From an archaeon SCG-AAA382B04 (GTDB taxonomy: Archaea > Halobacteriota > Methanonatronarchaeia > Methanonatronarchaeales > Methanonatronarchaeaceae), in the NCBI GenBank assembly GCA_003034855.1, contig PZKD01000062.1, positions 1 to 64,000 on the forward strand: a DNA stretch of 64,000 nt, read 5' to 3'. This document shows, in pieces, positions 52,306-61,948 of the stretch; the first letter of the stretch is position 1; every line of letters starts with the position of its first letter. Under the pieces are notes generated by a model that was not told the DNA's origin, ran no database searches, and saw only the letters and a list, made by a program, of their open reading frames with translations. The position numbers and the translations under genes were made by a program.

Positions 52306-53120
52306 TTAGGCCTCGAAAACATATATCAAAATAACCCTTCCCATTTTTGAGTTTCTTCTTTTTCTATGTTCTCCGCTTTCTATGCTTTTTTTCAACTAAT
52401 GGGTTTTCTTGATTTGAGGACTATCGTTTGCAGCTTCTGCTTCCACTGTAGACAGTTTTAAGAAGCTTTTTATTGGATATAAACTTAAGGGCAAAGAAAC
52501 ATAATTGTCTAAACAACTATGAAAGCTGAATTAGTTGAAGAAATTAATGATGGTAAGCTCACACCAGCTGCTGAGCCTTGAACTGGTGACCTCTTTCGCC
52601 AAAAACTTGAAAGAAGATATCTTGCAAAGATTTCACCTTTCTTATTCTCTACTTTTTTTAATTATAAAAGTTAACCCTGAGGCAACAAGGAAATGCCTCA
52701 CCAGACATAGAATTCATCTCAAAAGTTGTAGGCTTCCTACCTTTACCCAACCTTTCTATTCCAGATGGTGAGCTAGAAAAAACCCTATCTTGATAGTTTT
52801 GAAATGACTTCAATATCAAAATAAAAAATTTTTTTGGAAGTGAGATCCCTCTATATAACTTAAATTAATTTAACAATACCTAGTAGAGCTACCTGAAACT
52901 ATGATCCATGCACATATACGCATGATTTTGTGAACTAGAAAACTTCTTTAACCCAATTAGTTCCGCCTTATCTCATAATTAGATAAATAAGAGAAGCTAG
53001 ATAAATAGGTTCGTGTTTTTTGATACTTTTAGGATAAAACCCTATGCCTAGAGACACAAAAACCCATAACAGACAACCAGATAATTGGAATAATGAAATG
53101 ATCTAAGAATAAGTGTTTTA
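52306..53120. other. Gene-poor stretch with decayed coding remnant
   Basis: A short frame at about 52519 (MKAELVEEINDGKLTPAAEP) ends in a stop, and later fragments such as LRQQGNASPDIEFISKVVGFLP share its direction in other frames. That suggests a small degraded gene. No tRNA, intact ORF or repeat array is visible in the rest. Confidence 0.4.
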
Positions 53121-53360
53121 TTACTTATCTAGTTTGTCAAAAATCTTTTTTTCCTTAATTAAGTGACTGCTAAGCATAGAATAATCAGCTTGGCTTAGAT
53201 TATAGTTTTTAATCAACAAACCCCTATCCAGTTTATAATCATATGCCTGGGATCCTGGAGCTGGATCCACATACTTTTCAAAATCCTCTTCCATTATTTG
53301 ATTCCCAATTCTCTCAATCTTCTCAGCCTTAGATTCATCGTAATAGATTTTATAAATCAA
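53121..53360 (-). CDS. Small hypothetical protein
   Basis: The 79-residue product (MIYKIYYDESKAEKIERIGNQ onward) is mixed alpha/beta and charged, with PAPGSQAYDYKLDRGLLIKNY in the middle. Size and composition are credible, but I see no family signature and no operon partner. It lies in a gene-poor area together with an inverted copy of the att tail motif at 53492. Confidence 0.4.
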   Translation of the reverse strand: MIYKIYYDESKAEKIERIGNQIMEEDFEKYVDPAPGSQAYDYKLDRGLLIKNYNLSQADYSMLSSHLIKEKKIFDKLDK

Positions 53361-53548
53361 TCCTCCCTATCAACATTTATACTAGACTCTATTTCTTTAT
53401 CAGCTGATGTTATTATCCCATGCTCTTTTACTAAATCTTCATTAAACCTCATTTACAATTCTTAATTTAAAAAGAAGACATAAATTTTTTAGTGATGTTG
53501 AATCTTAATGGATAATTATATCGGATTCACTAATAGGAAAAAAACAAA

Positions 53549-54325
53549 ATGACTTATTTAATTTTAGGAATAGATGCGGCAACTTGGGACGTTGTCAAAC
53601 CTAATCTCGAGGAATTACCGTATTTCAATAAATTAATTGACATTTGTGAAATAAAAAATTTAGAGATTAGTGAAGCTCCATTATCCCCTTTAATTTGGAC
53701 CGGAATGTTCAGTGGAACCTATTATGAAGAACACAACCACAAAGAATTTGTTGAAGATAATGAGATTGTTTCAAGAGATGATTTGGATTTTAGCTTCATT
53801 TGGGACGAATTAGATGAAAAAATGGATGTTCGGGCATTAAATGTTCCTTTTATCGTTCCAACTTATAGTTACAATGTTGATTATGAACCTGTTGGTTTTG
53901 GGTTACCAACTGATGAGGAAGAATGGAAGGAGGAATTAGAGAAGATATCTGATAAAACTAAAGAGATACTGAAAGAGGAGCCGGATTTGGTGATTTCTGT
54001 TTTTACTTTGCTAGATAGAGTTCAACATTTTCATTGGGGTGAAGATAAAGTTTTAGAGTGGTATAAAAAACTAGATAAGAAGCTTGGTGAGTTATTGTTT
54101 GATTCTGGTTTCCTTGAAAAGAAGGAAAATAAACTAATCATTGTTAGTGACCATGGCTTCTGTGGTTTTGATGAGGCAGAGGTCCAAACCTTGCCTAAAG
54201 AGGGGTCGGAAAGAGAACTCAAAGGAGACCATTCAAGAGAAGCCATTCTTCTTACTAAAAACATCAATGGAGAAATAGAAAATCCTCAAGACATATATAA
54301 GGTTATTAAAAAAGAGATAAATTAG
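53549..54325 (+). CDS. Type I phosphodiesterase / nucleotide pyrophosphatase-like protein
   Basis: The 258-residue protein has LILGIDAATWDVV (first metal Asp), EAPLSPLIWTGMFSGTY with Thr as likely nucleophile, VFTLLDRVQHFHW (metal site) and IIVSDHGFCGF. This is the NPP/AP-superfamily pattern, distinct from the LDACRYD family. It is shorter than average for the group (often 400 or more), so it may be a compact member. It is monocistronic and preceded by a TATA-like tract. Confidence 0.7.
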   Translation: MTYLILGIDAATWDVVKPNLEELPYFNKLIDICEIKNLEISEAPLSPLIWTGMFSGTYYEEHNHKEFVEDNEIVSRDDLDFSFIWDELDEKMDVRALNVPFIVPTYSYNVDYEPVGFGLPTDEEEWKEELEKISDKTKEILKEEPDLVISVFTLLDRVQHFHWGEDKVLEWYKKLDKKLGELLFDSGFLEKKENKLIIVSDHGFCGFDEAEVQTLPKEGSERELKGDHSREAILLTKNINGEIENPQDIYKVIKKEIN

Positions 54326-54397
54326 GCCCCTAAATCTTCTGAATCCTTACTTTTATTTATAGTGCCCAGAGGGGTTCTTTTTCTTTAAGCTCTAATT

Positions 54398-55435
54398 TCA
54401 GATTTCATCCAAATCCTGAGATGGATGTACTATGGTTTCCTTTCTATCTTCTGATTGAAGTTGCTTAACCATATCCTTCACCTCTTCGCTCTTATCAATA
54501 TCTACTACTAGAAGAGCATCCTCAGTATCGATTACGACAAGGTCCTGGGTTCCTATTCCTGCAATGAGTCGGTTCTTTGAATAGAAAAATGAGTTTTCGC
54601 TTTCTTTTAAGTGTATGTCGTCTCCAATACTTATATTTCCATTTTCATCTTCTGAAAGTAATTCATATATGGCCTTCCAAGAACCGATGTCTTTCCATTT
54701 ACCCTTGTATGGGACGGTTGCAATTTTATTTGAGTCTTCCATGACAGCGTAATCGATAGATGTTTTGGGATGGTTTTCATAATTCTTAAGATATTCTTTA
54801 TAACCTAGGTCCTGGTACAAGGCTTCACAATGTTTTTTTACTTCGCTCAAAAGAATGGATGGTCTTAAGAGAAAAATTCCAGCGTTCCAAAGAGCATCTC
54901 TGTTCAATAATTTTTTGGCTTCTTCTTTAGATGGTTTTTCCCTGAAGCTTTCGACTTCATATCCTGTTTCAAGTTCATTCTCTGGCATTATGTATCCATA
55001 TCCAGTTGCTGGATAGCTTGGTTTCACTCCAAAGGTAATTAAATAATCACTAGAGAGGTTTTCGGCCTTTTTTGCTACTTCGAAAAAATCCTTATCCAGG
55101 ACATGGTCGCTTGGAAGAACCAAAAAAGGTTCGTCTCCAAAATTTTCTTTGATAAATAATGCTGCAGAAATAATCGCTGGTCCTGTCCCCTTCTTCAATG
55201 GCTCCTCTATGATCTGAACCTCATCCAGAGTCTCTGATAACTCTTTTTCTAACTGAGGTGATTGCTTTTGATTTGTAATTACAAGTACCTCATCAGCTTT
55301 GTTTTTACATCTTGAAACAGTTCTCTGGATAAGGCTTTTATCTGAACCAATTTCTAGAAACTGCTTAGGATAAAGTTCTCTACTCAAAGGCCAAAGCCTA
55401 GTTCCTGTTCCACCAGCAAGTACAACACCAATCAT
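54398..55435 (-). CDS. manC: Mannose-1-phosphate guanylyltransferase
   Basis: The 345-residue enzyme has GVVLAGGTGTRLWPLSRELYPKQF at the N-terminus, PFLVLPSDHVL near 97, FREKPSKEEAKKLL (the FVEKP region) and WNAGIFLLRPS. These are the signature motifs of GDP-mannose pyrophosphorylase. It would supply GDP-mannose for the island glycans. It is single-domain, lacking the phosphomannose isomerase fusion of bacterial ManC. Confidence 0.9.
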   Translation of the reverse strand: MIGVVLAGGTGTRLWPLSRELYPKQFLEIGSDKSLIQRTVSRCKNKADEVLVITNQKQSPQLEKELSETLDEVQIIEEPLKKGTGPAIISAALFIKENFGDEPFLVLPSDHVLDKDFFEVAKKAENLSSDYLITFGVKPSYPATGYGYIMPENELETGYEVESFREKPSKEEAKKLLNRDALWNAGIFLLRPSILLSEVKKHCEALYQDLGYKEYLKNYENHPKTSIDYAVMEDSNKIATVPYKGKWKDIGSWKAIYELLSEDENGNISIGDDIHLKESENSFFYSKNRLIAGIGTQDLVVIDTEDALLVVDIDKSEEVKDMVKQLQSEDRKETIVHPSQDLDEI

Positions 55436-55489
55436 CCTTTTCCCATAACCTCTAATTTAAATTTAGATGGATAAAAATTATTTCCAAGT

Positions 55490-56465
55490 CCACCATTTAC
55501 TTCCTCCAATTCCATAGCATAGCTCCTCCTATTCCGATTAATTGTGAAAAAAGATAATAAAGACCAAATTTTTCGGTTAATAAGTACAATAAAAACATAT
55601 TTATCAGCATACCTCCAGATCTAACCAAATGATCCCTAATCAAAGCCTTTAGGGTTTTTACGGTACCCTTAGTTCTTCTATCACCAAAGGTCCCAAAACT
55701 TATTTAAAAAAAATTAGTTAAAAGCCCCATCTCAATCCCTATAGCCCCAGAGAAAACATAAAAAAAGGCCTAATCTTGTTAAAGCATATAAACATCCTAG
55801 GTTAACTAACTACCAACAGTTCCAACGAATCCAAATTTTATAAATCTCTTTAACTCACCTGACCTATATGAAAGGGACAAAATATGGTGGATGTAATTAA
55901 AAATTTCCTTAAACCCCAATTTACTATCCCCATATTCACGGTTCCTGAATTTATAGCCTATTTCTTTAAATGAGTGGAAATCAGAGTGCACTAGTATTTC
56001 AATAAGGATTTTGTAACCTTTTGGTTTTAATTCTTCAAGGTTAATACCCTCCTTTTTAAATGCAAAAAAACCAGATTGAATATCTTTAATGGATCGAGTT
56101 TCCCTAAATATTGTTTTCGCAATAAAAGTTGCTCCAAAAGATATTAAACGTCTTAAGAATCCAAAATCTCCTGGATCTCCTCCTTCTACGAATCTGCTAC
56201 AAATTACTAATTCCTTACCTTTTTTTATCCATTTAATGAGATTGGGAATCCTACCTGGAGAGTGTTGTAGATCACCATCCATAACTACGATTATGTCATT
56301 ATTTGTTTCCTTAATTCCTTCAACTACAGCACTAGCTAGACCTCTTTTATCTATCCTCCTAATAGTTTTTATTGGGTAAAAATCAGAAAACTCTTCTGAA
56401 ATTCGCCATGTTTTGTCTAGGCTGGAGATTGCTTGATCCTCGATGAAGCTGGAATCCTATTAGAT
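55490..56465 (-). pseudogene. Dolichyl-phosphate mannose synthase-GtrA fusion, decayed
   Basis: Minus-strand codons from about 56465 read EDQAISSLDKTWRISEEFSDF, then VVMDGDLQHSPGRIP (GT-A metal site) to ELKRFIKFGFVGTVGS, where a stop falls at the start of the GtrA membrane domain. GtrA-like sequence (LINMFLLYLLTEKFGLYYLFSQ) survives in broken frames to about 55490. The 5' end, with the nucleotide-binding strand, is missing and replaced by the ATPase fragment. It was a lipid-linked sugar synthase. Confidence 0.75.
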
Positions 56466-56885
56466 AAAAAGAAATGGTATAAACAGGTAGTTAAGTCGAT
56501 TCATAAGGTCTTCCAAACCTTCAGGGCTGAAAACCTCATGGTTTTCTTAACAATGCCTAGCTTAGGTTTCATAGAAAAGAATATCCGGAAATTGTTTGAT
56601 GGTCATTTTAGTATGAAGAAACAGAGAGTATTGAAATTCAAGCGATGGCAGTATAATGCTGAGATGGATAAGGTCTATAAAAAATATTTGAGGAGAGATG
56701 GAAGGAAGATTGATAAGATCAAGATAGGTGATGTCACTGAAAACCATGAGGACCTAATTAGGGAATATGAGAGAAGGAGATTTGAGTTTTTAAAAGAGCT
56801 TCAGATGGATGAATGGAAGAAGCTAAGGGAAATTGAGACTCAGGGAGAGGAATCTTTCAATCTAACCATTGTCCTGCAGTGCTGA
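56430..56885 (+). pseudogene. 3' fragment of a plasmid/virus ATPase (HerA/Zot-like)
   Basis: The frame begins inside a Walker B strand (CLILDEAGILLDKKKWYK) and continues with VFQTFRAENLMVFLTMPSLGFIEKNIRKLF, the sensor strand, then a charged helical tail of about 100 residues. The Walker A half is absent, and the upstream sequence belongs to the antisense glycosyltransferase remnant. The junction near 56430 marks an illegitimate recombination. Confidence 0.6.
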
Positions 56886-57969
56886 AAAAACATTTTGGAA
56901 GTGCTGCAGGAGGGCAGCAGTGGCTTACCTATTAGATAACTTAACTATTGGTTACATTAAATACAAGAGATATGTTCAAAGACCATTTAAAAACTCTTGA
57001 TTTCAATATAAATGATCTTGTAGGATTAATAGGATTAGATAAAGATATAGATATAGAAAAAAGGGAAAAAATTAGGTACAAGAGATCTCAAAATACCGAA
57101 AGTATGGCGGACCATAATAAAAGTAGAAGAACCAAGATTTCATTCTGTTGATTATATATAGTATCGGAGCAATTACTGGTTTACTATCTGGGAATCCCTT
57201 AGCAAGATCTCGATGAAACTATTAATGAAAGAAGAAAATATATAGAAATTAGTGACAAATTTCTCAGGAAATTCATTGAGAAAGATGTTTTGTCGGTTAA
57301 AGGACCAATTCCAATTAATTCTGTTTGAGGTAATGAAAAAAGTGATTTTTATCCTGTAGGTATGAAGTAAAGGAATCTAGTTGTTTTTTCCCGAACAATC
57401 CAAAAATAAACTTAAAAAAACGAAATAATAGTTCCAAAAGAAATCGAGGTATACGAACCTTCTTGGAATAAATATAACTTCGGAATAATATTAATTGCAG
57501 AAAAATTATTTTCTTAGAGAGAAAGTTATTCACTAGTGTTTCAGGATGCAGTAGCTAAGGAACTAGGGGAGGTAACTCTTTTTTGAATAAATGAAAAATT
57601 CAAGGACTTATTAAAGGTTCTGCTAGGCAGAGTGATTCTAATCACTTTTTCTGAAAGTGTTGAGGTTTTAATTTAAAAAAGTTTATAATCAATACACTAA
57701 AATCTAGTGAAGTATATAGTAAAGTTAAAATGATAGAAAACTGAAAAACCTCTTAGCCTTAGTTTAGTGTTGACTTAAAATACTATCAACTAAATAGTAA
57801 TAGTTTAAATGGATTAGTTAAAGATGGCTTGATTTAAAAAAAGAAAAATAACGATAAAAGACTAACAATACACTCTTCGAGTTCTAGAGGAAAAAAGATT
57901 TTAAAAAATAATATTTAGAAAAACGAATAAATGAATATGAAATATGAAAACGCTTTGAAGGGTTAAAGA
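56886..57969. other. Decaying mobile-element debris
   Basis: No intact gene is visible. A short frame at 56948-57151 (DMFKDHLKTLDFNINDLVGLI) and winged-helix-like fragments at about 57770-57925 (LNSNSLNGLVKDGLI, then KKNNDKRLTIHSSSSRGKKIL after a stop) lie on the + strand behind the ATPase fragment. They are likely remains of the same element. Confidence 0.45.
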
Positions 57970-58587
57970 ATGAAAAAGAAGATTTGCCAGTCTTTTAAGA
58001 TGTTAGAAACGAGGACACCTCTAATTAAAGGTGCTTGTCGCGATAAAAAAGTTTTAGATATTGGTTGTTGTGGTCCAGAAAATAGGCTACATGAAATCAT
58101 TGAAGATGTCTCGGATTCAGTGATTGGAATCGATAACGATATTGAAAAAATCAAGGAAACGCCCGATGAATGGGATATTAGGCATCTAGATGCTGAAAAC
58201 TTTTATCTAGAAGAAGAATTTGATGTCGTTGTTGCTGGAGAAGTCATAGAGCATCCAACAAATATTGGATCATTCTTGGATTCAGCCAGAAATCACTTGA
58301 GAAAGGATGGGAAACTTATTATAACAACTCCAAATGTCCAAACCCCTTATAGGATTTTGAGGACTTTAGATGGATCACTTACTGGAAACATGCATATCAT
58401 TGGTTTTACTAAAAGATTGCTTGTTAACCTTCTTGAGAGAAAGAGATGGGAAGTTATTGACCTGAGGCAATTGGCACCAAACCAACCTCTCACTCTTAAA
58501 GACAAAATCTTTAACTCAATTTTACCTGAAGCCCTTCAACCTAAAATATACTGTGAGGCGAGAATTTACAGTGACCAAGATTCCTAA
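57970..58587 (+). CDS. Class I SAM-dependent methyltransferase
   Basis: The 205-residue enzyme has KKVLDIGCCGPENRLHEII (motif I), SVIGIDNDIEKI, FDVVVAGEVIEHPTNIGSFL and GKLIITTPNVQTPYRILR. It is a small-molecule or glycan methyltransferase of the Methyltransf_11/23 type. The two Cys residues in the glycine loop are unusual. It is monocistronic, with weak AT-rich promoter-like sequence upstream. Confidence 0.82.
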   Translation: MKKKICQSFKMLETRTPLIKGACRDKKVLDIGCCGPENRLHEIIEDVSDSVIGIDNDIEKIKETPDEWDIRHLDAENFYLEEEFDVVVAGEVIEHPTNIGSFLDSARNHLRKDGKLIITTPNVQTPYRILRTLDGSLTGNMHIIGFTKRLLVNLLERKRWEVIDLRQLAPNQPLTLKDKIFNSILPEALQPKIYCEARIYSDQDS

Positions 58588-58745
58588 AAAAACTTTGAAA
58601 AACTATTGATGAAAATGAAACCAGCTTTGTCAGATGTTGCTTAATAAAAACTAAACAACTTATTTTTTTATTTGTTTCTATTTAATTGATGTTTTTTAGA
58701 CTTTGGGCTTGAACTATAGGTTTTGTATGGGAACTTACTGTGATT

Positions 58746-58805
58746 AAACTCCAATGAATACGGACCTGAGGGGATTTGAACTCCTAATCTACGTCTCCGA
58801 AGGCC
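58746..58805 (-). repeat. Inverted tRNA-Arg 3'-half remnant (att scar)
   Basis: The reverse complement reads GGCCTTCGGAGACGTAGATT, then the T arm AGGAGTTCAAATCCCCT and acceptor end CAGGTCCG, then TATTCATTGGAGTTT. It is the 3' half of tRNA-Arg(TCG) plus the same downstream flank as at 23.7 kb, with about seven changes. Orientation is opposite to the intact tRNA, so an inversion or an independent integration is implied. The 5' half of the tRNA is absent, so it is not a functional gene. Confidence 0.85.
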
Positions 58806-58887
58806 AGTTCCTCAACTCCCTCTCCTCAAGCAAAACACTTAGAGCTAATGAAGCAAAAAGCTACTTATTCAACACAGCAATTTTATA

Positions 58888-59070
58888 TCAAAAAGCAGTC
58901 CACAAAGGACTTCCCCTCTCTAACAATAAAACATCAAACTCCCCATTATAAGATTTTAGATTGTTAAAATGAATAAAATCACTATCTAAACTCTCTGCCC
59001 ACTTTCTATGGCACTTATGAGGGTCTTGATACAAAAAACAGGCTTCAATATCTTCAAACTTTTGATTCAT
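58888..59070 (-). CDS. Short protein upstream-coupled to GT4, probably truncated
   Basis: The 60-residue frame (MNQKFEDIEACFLYQDPHKCHRK onward, ending LLERGSPLWTAF) overlaps the start of the neighbouring GT4 stop by four bases. Its stop falls near the tRNA-Arg scar at 58.75-58.81 kb, so the C-terminal part may have been lost at the recombination boundary. No family is recognised; DPHKCHRKWAESL suggests a real conserved core. Confidence 0.45.
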   Translation of the reverse strand: MNQKFEDIEACFLYQDPHKCHRKWAESLDSDFIHFNNLKSYNGEFDVLLLERGSPLWTAF

Positions 59071-60065
59071 TCATTAAACACTTCTTCATATGTTTCTAGG
59101 GTTTTTTTGGAACAATTTTTCCAAGTATGTTTTTTAGCAAACTCATAGCTTCCTTCTTTGGTTTTATTGATGTTAACTAAATCCTTTATGTCTTTTTTGT
59201 TTAAGTTGAAGCTGTAGCATTTTTCTTTAACGTCCTTTGGGATTAGGCAGTCTTCTGCAACTGCAACAGGTGTCTTGGTCTTCATTGCCTCAACCACAGT
59301 TAGGCCATATCCCTCTAATCGACTAGGCAAAACAAATAGATCCAAGCTATTTAGGTATTTATTTTTTTGTTCTTCGGGAATGAAGCCATGTAATTTAATT
59401 CTGTTATCATCTAGTTGTCTTAGTTTTTGGAGTTCTTTTCCTTTTCCAGCTATATGTAATTCAGCATCCATATCTGTTTTTGAAAACAATTTAGCGAATT
59501 TATGTGTTCTTTTCCTCGGTGATAACCTGCCTAGTGTTCCAATTTTAAAATCTTTATTTTTCTCTGTTCTACCTGATTCTAGATCACTAGATATGCCTAA
59601 CCTAGTTATTTTTATCTCTGATGAATCAAAATCTAAGTGTTTCTCAGCTTCTTGTTTCGTTTGCTGTGAGTTAACTAATATATAATCTGCTCTATTGTTT
59701 GTTCTTCGCATCGCTAACTTAAATAATTCCTTTCCTCCAACTCTCTTTACTACATTCCTATATACCTCAGCAGAGTATTTAATTGGCATAAAATCATGGT
59801 AAGTAACTATATTTGATTTATTTTTTGGCAACCAGATTGCTTCCCAAGGACTTAGTGCGTGATATATATCTGAATATTTTGGAATATCCAACTTTATTGT
59901 CAAAGCAGTCCACAACAAATATCTTAAAGTGTTTTGGTCCTCAGTAGATTGAACAACATCAATTTGGTGTTCTGTGTCAAGCAATTCTTTTAAGAGGTTC
60001 TCTGAATAAATGCCTAATCCACCGTTTCTGTTATTAAAGTATCGACTAACTAAGCAAATATTCAT
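59067..60065 (-). CDS. Glycosyltransferase family 4
   Basis: The 332-residue enzyme has YFNNRNGGLGIYSENLLKEL, GTLGRLSPRKRTHKFAKLF, HGFIPEEQKNKYLNSLDLFVLPSRLEGYGLTVVEAMKTKTPVAV. It is a GT-B retaining transferase with the E-x7-E motif intact. It overlaps the upstream gene by four bases. It is the last glycan gene of the island on this side. Confidence 0.85.
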   Translation of the reverse strand: MNICLVSRYFNNRNGGLGIYSENLLKELLDTEHQIDVVQSTEDQNTLRYLLWTALTIKLDIPKYSDIYHALSPWEAIWLPKNKSNIVTYHDFMPIKYSAEVYRNVVKRVGGKELFKLAMRRTNNRADYILVNSQQTKQEAEKHLDFDSSEIKITRLGISSDLESGRTEKNKDFKIGTLGRLSPRKRTHKFAKLFSKTDMDAELHIAGKGKELQKLRQLDDNRIKLHGFIPEEQKNKYLNSLDLFVLPSRLEGYGLTVVEAMKTKTPVAVAEDCLIPKDVKEKCYSFNLNKKDIKDLVNINKTKEGSYEFAKKHTWKNCSKKTLETYEEVFNE

Positions 60066-60451
60066 AGCTTTATTTCTCCTTCTACTGTTGTTTGAAAACT
60101 CTCTGTTTTTAGCTCTGGATTTATTTCTTGTTGTATCATTGATTTCTCAGTCATCGTCTTCTCCCTCCTCCTGTATTTTTTTGTTTGATTAATTGGTTCT
60201 TGAATTGTTCTACTTCTTCTTTGTTTATCCGATAGCTTTCTTGCTTCTTCTAACTGTTTTTCTACATCCTCAGGATATTCCCTCAAGAGACTGGCAATGC
60301 TATGGTAAACTTGGTTAATAATCTTATTTGGAAAACCCACAAAGAGGGGGTTACTTTTTTTACCTACCCAAAACTTAAGATCGGTTCCAGGTCTTGGTTC
60401 TTTATTCCCTACCTGGGTAAAACCATATAAAGGCCAACCTTCTTTTAACAT
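60062..60451 (-). CDS. Hypothetical protein with a VGKKSNPLFVGFPN core
   Basis: The 129-residue protein has a short N-terminal domain (WPLYGFTQVGNKEPRPGTDLKFWVGKKSNPLFVGFPN) and a Gln/Lys/Glu-rich tail. A decayed paralogue appears on the same strand at about 61030-61130, as KAIFVGFPHLYVWGEEKIFEEL. Both lie in the gene-poor right flank, which suggests a family that travels with the island. Function unknown. Confidence 0.5.
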   Translation of the reverse strand: MLKEGWPLYGFTQVGNKEPRPGTDLKFWVGKKSNPLFVGFPNKIINQVYHSIASLLREYPEDVEKQLEEARKLSDKQRRSRTIQEPINQTKKYRRREKTMTEKSMIQQEINPELKTESFQTTVEGEIKL

Positions 60452-61657
60452 AATGTAATAACATTAGAACCCCCCTTAATTTATATTCTTCCGAAAAACA
60501 GTTCAGTAGGGTTTGTAAAGGAAGGCCAAGGATCCGCATTCCTCCTAGCTTTAGTCACAATTTTCCTGGCATCACTCCTCTACAAAATAAACAAAACCTA
60601 AGCCAATAGAAAACACTCCTAAAATCCTTAATTTTTCTTTTTATTTTTTTAATTTTTAGCTAATTCAATCACTCTTAAAAGTAATATAGAAAACATAGTT
60701 ATGTTTTTGTATCTATTTTTCACATAAAAAATTGACATATACTATTTGTATTTGAAAAAACATTAATCAAAAAAGAAAAAAAATAAAATTTAGAAAAAAT
60801 AAAATAAAACAATTTAACTTCTCAAAACTAATTAGTTAACATAAGGAGACTTATTTAAGTGGTGGTATAAAAAGTGAATTAATCCTATTCCATGGAGGAT
60901 AAAATAAAAGATACGATTGAAACATGACTTCACGGAGATATCGACCCGTTTTCTGAAGATTATGACATGCAAGGGTGTGGGTTAGGATGTGAATGTTCCT
61001 AAGAACCCGAATTGGAGAATAGATATCTAAATCTCTTCTATTGCTTCGTCTAATTCCTCAAAAATCTTCTCTTCTCCCCATACATAGAGATGTGGAAAAC
61101 CAACAAAAATGGCTTTGTTCCTCTATTTGGGCCCTGCGGACAAAATCCATCTTTTTCTTTGTATGTGTTCTTGTTATGGATATGATAGAAACCTCTTAAA
61201 ACCCATCTTTGTGGTGCTGAAACCAATTTGATAAGGAGGGTTAAGAGCCTCTTTTTTTGATGGATTTAATTTTTTTAAGGTAGTCCTTGGGGCTACTCTT
61301 TTTCTTATTTTCTTTTTTTGTTTGAAAAGAATTTTCAAACTAATAGAAGAATACTTCTATTTCCGTAGAAAACGAAGAATACTTCTATTCTTTCTTTTTT
61401 GTTTCTATTTTTTATTCGTATTACCGGTATTACTTCATTTAGATATTATCTAAAAAATCCTATTGTTGAATTGTTTTTTGAAGGTTGCTTCTTAGTCTAT
61501 AAACCTACATATTTGGCTTTTATCTCGATTTATTTCTATAAACCTACAAACAATGGAATGCTTTATTTTCCAGGTCATATATCCAAAATAACCAGTTTTT
61601 AGATACTATCTAAGGATACTTTTAAGAGAATTAATAAACAATTACTAATCAACAAAA
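60452..61657. other. Gene-poor right flank of the island
   Basis: Only small remnants are visible: a C-terminal membrane-segment-like piece at about 60515-60601 (GSAFLLALVTIFLASLLYKINKT) with no start codon, the TGA-containing 36-codon frame at 60892, and the antisense paralogue fragment at about 61030-61130. The rest is AT-rich and unassigned. Confidence 0.5.
60892..61002 (+). pseudogene. 36-codon frame with one in-frame TGA
   Basis: ATG at 60892 encodes MEDKIKDTIET, then TGA, then LHGDIDPFSEDYDMQGCGLGCECS and TAA in the same frame. The post-stop part has a compact Cys-rich end (GCGLGCEC) that does not look random. A Trp codon (TGG) changed to TGA, or less likely selenocysteine, would give one small protein. 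I see no obvious SECIS-like hairpin by eye. Confidence 0.4.
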
Positions 61658-61831
61658 ATGAAATATACAACAATAAAACTACCAACTGGATTCGTCGAGA
61701 AATACATCGATGCTTTGGTAGAGGACAACAAAGAAGGATATGTAAGCAGGACAGAAGTAGTTAAAGAAGCCGTAAGAACAACACACAGCCAAGAAAAACT
61801 AAAACAAGAACTTGAAAGAAGAGGGGAATAA
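61658..61831 (+). CDS. Small RHH/ParD-like DNA-binding protein
   Basis: The 57-residue gene is read directly from the sequence. MKYTTIKLPTGFVEKYIDALVE then YVSRTEVVKEAVRTTHSQEKL is the strand-helix-helix pattern of ribbon-helix-helix proteins, with I-K-L-P in the strand and S-R-T-E-V at the second helix. It stands alone, 120 bases left of the att copy. It may be an orphan antitoxin or element regulator. Confidence 0.65.
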   Translation: MKYTTIKLPTGFVEKYIDALVEDNKEGYVSRTEVVKEAVRTTHSQEKLKQELERRGE

Positions 61832-61948
61832 TTCTTAATGAGTCGATCCTTGCAGTTTTCTGGACCCCAAAAACACCACCACCTAAATCTATATAGTTTT
61901 TGATATAAAAAAGTTGGTTAAATATGGAAAAATAAAGAAATAATTAAC

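Noticed and set aside
60892-61002. Selenoprotein gene
   Set aside because: No evident downstream hairpin of SECIS type and no nearby selenocysteine genes; a Trp-to-stop mutation is adequate.
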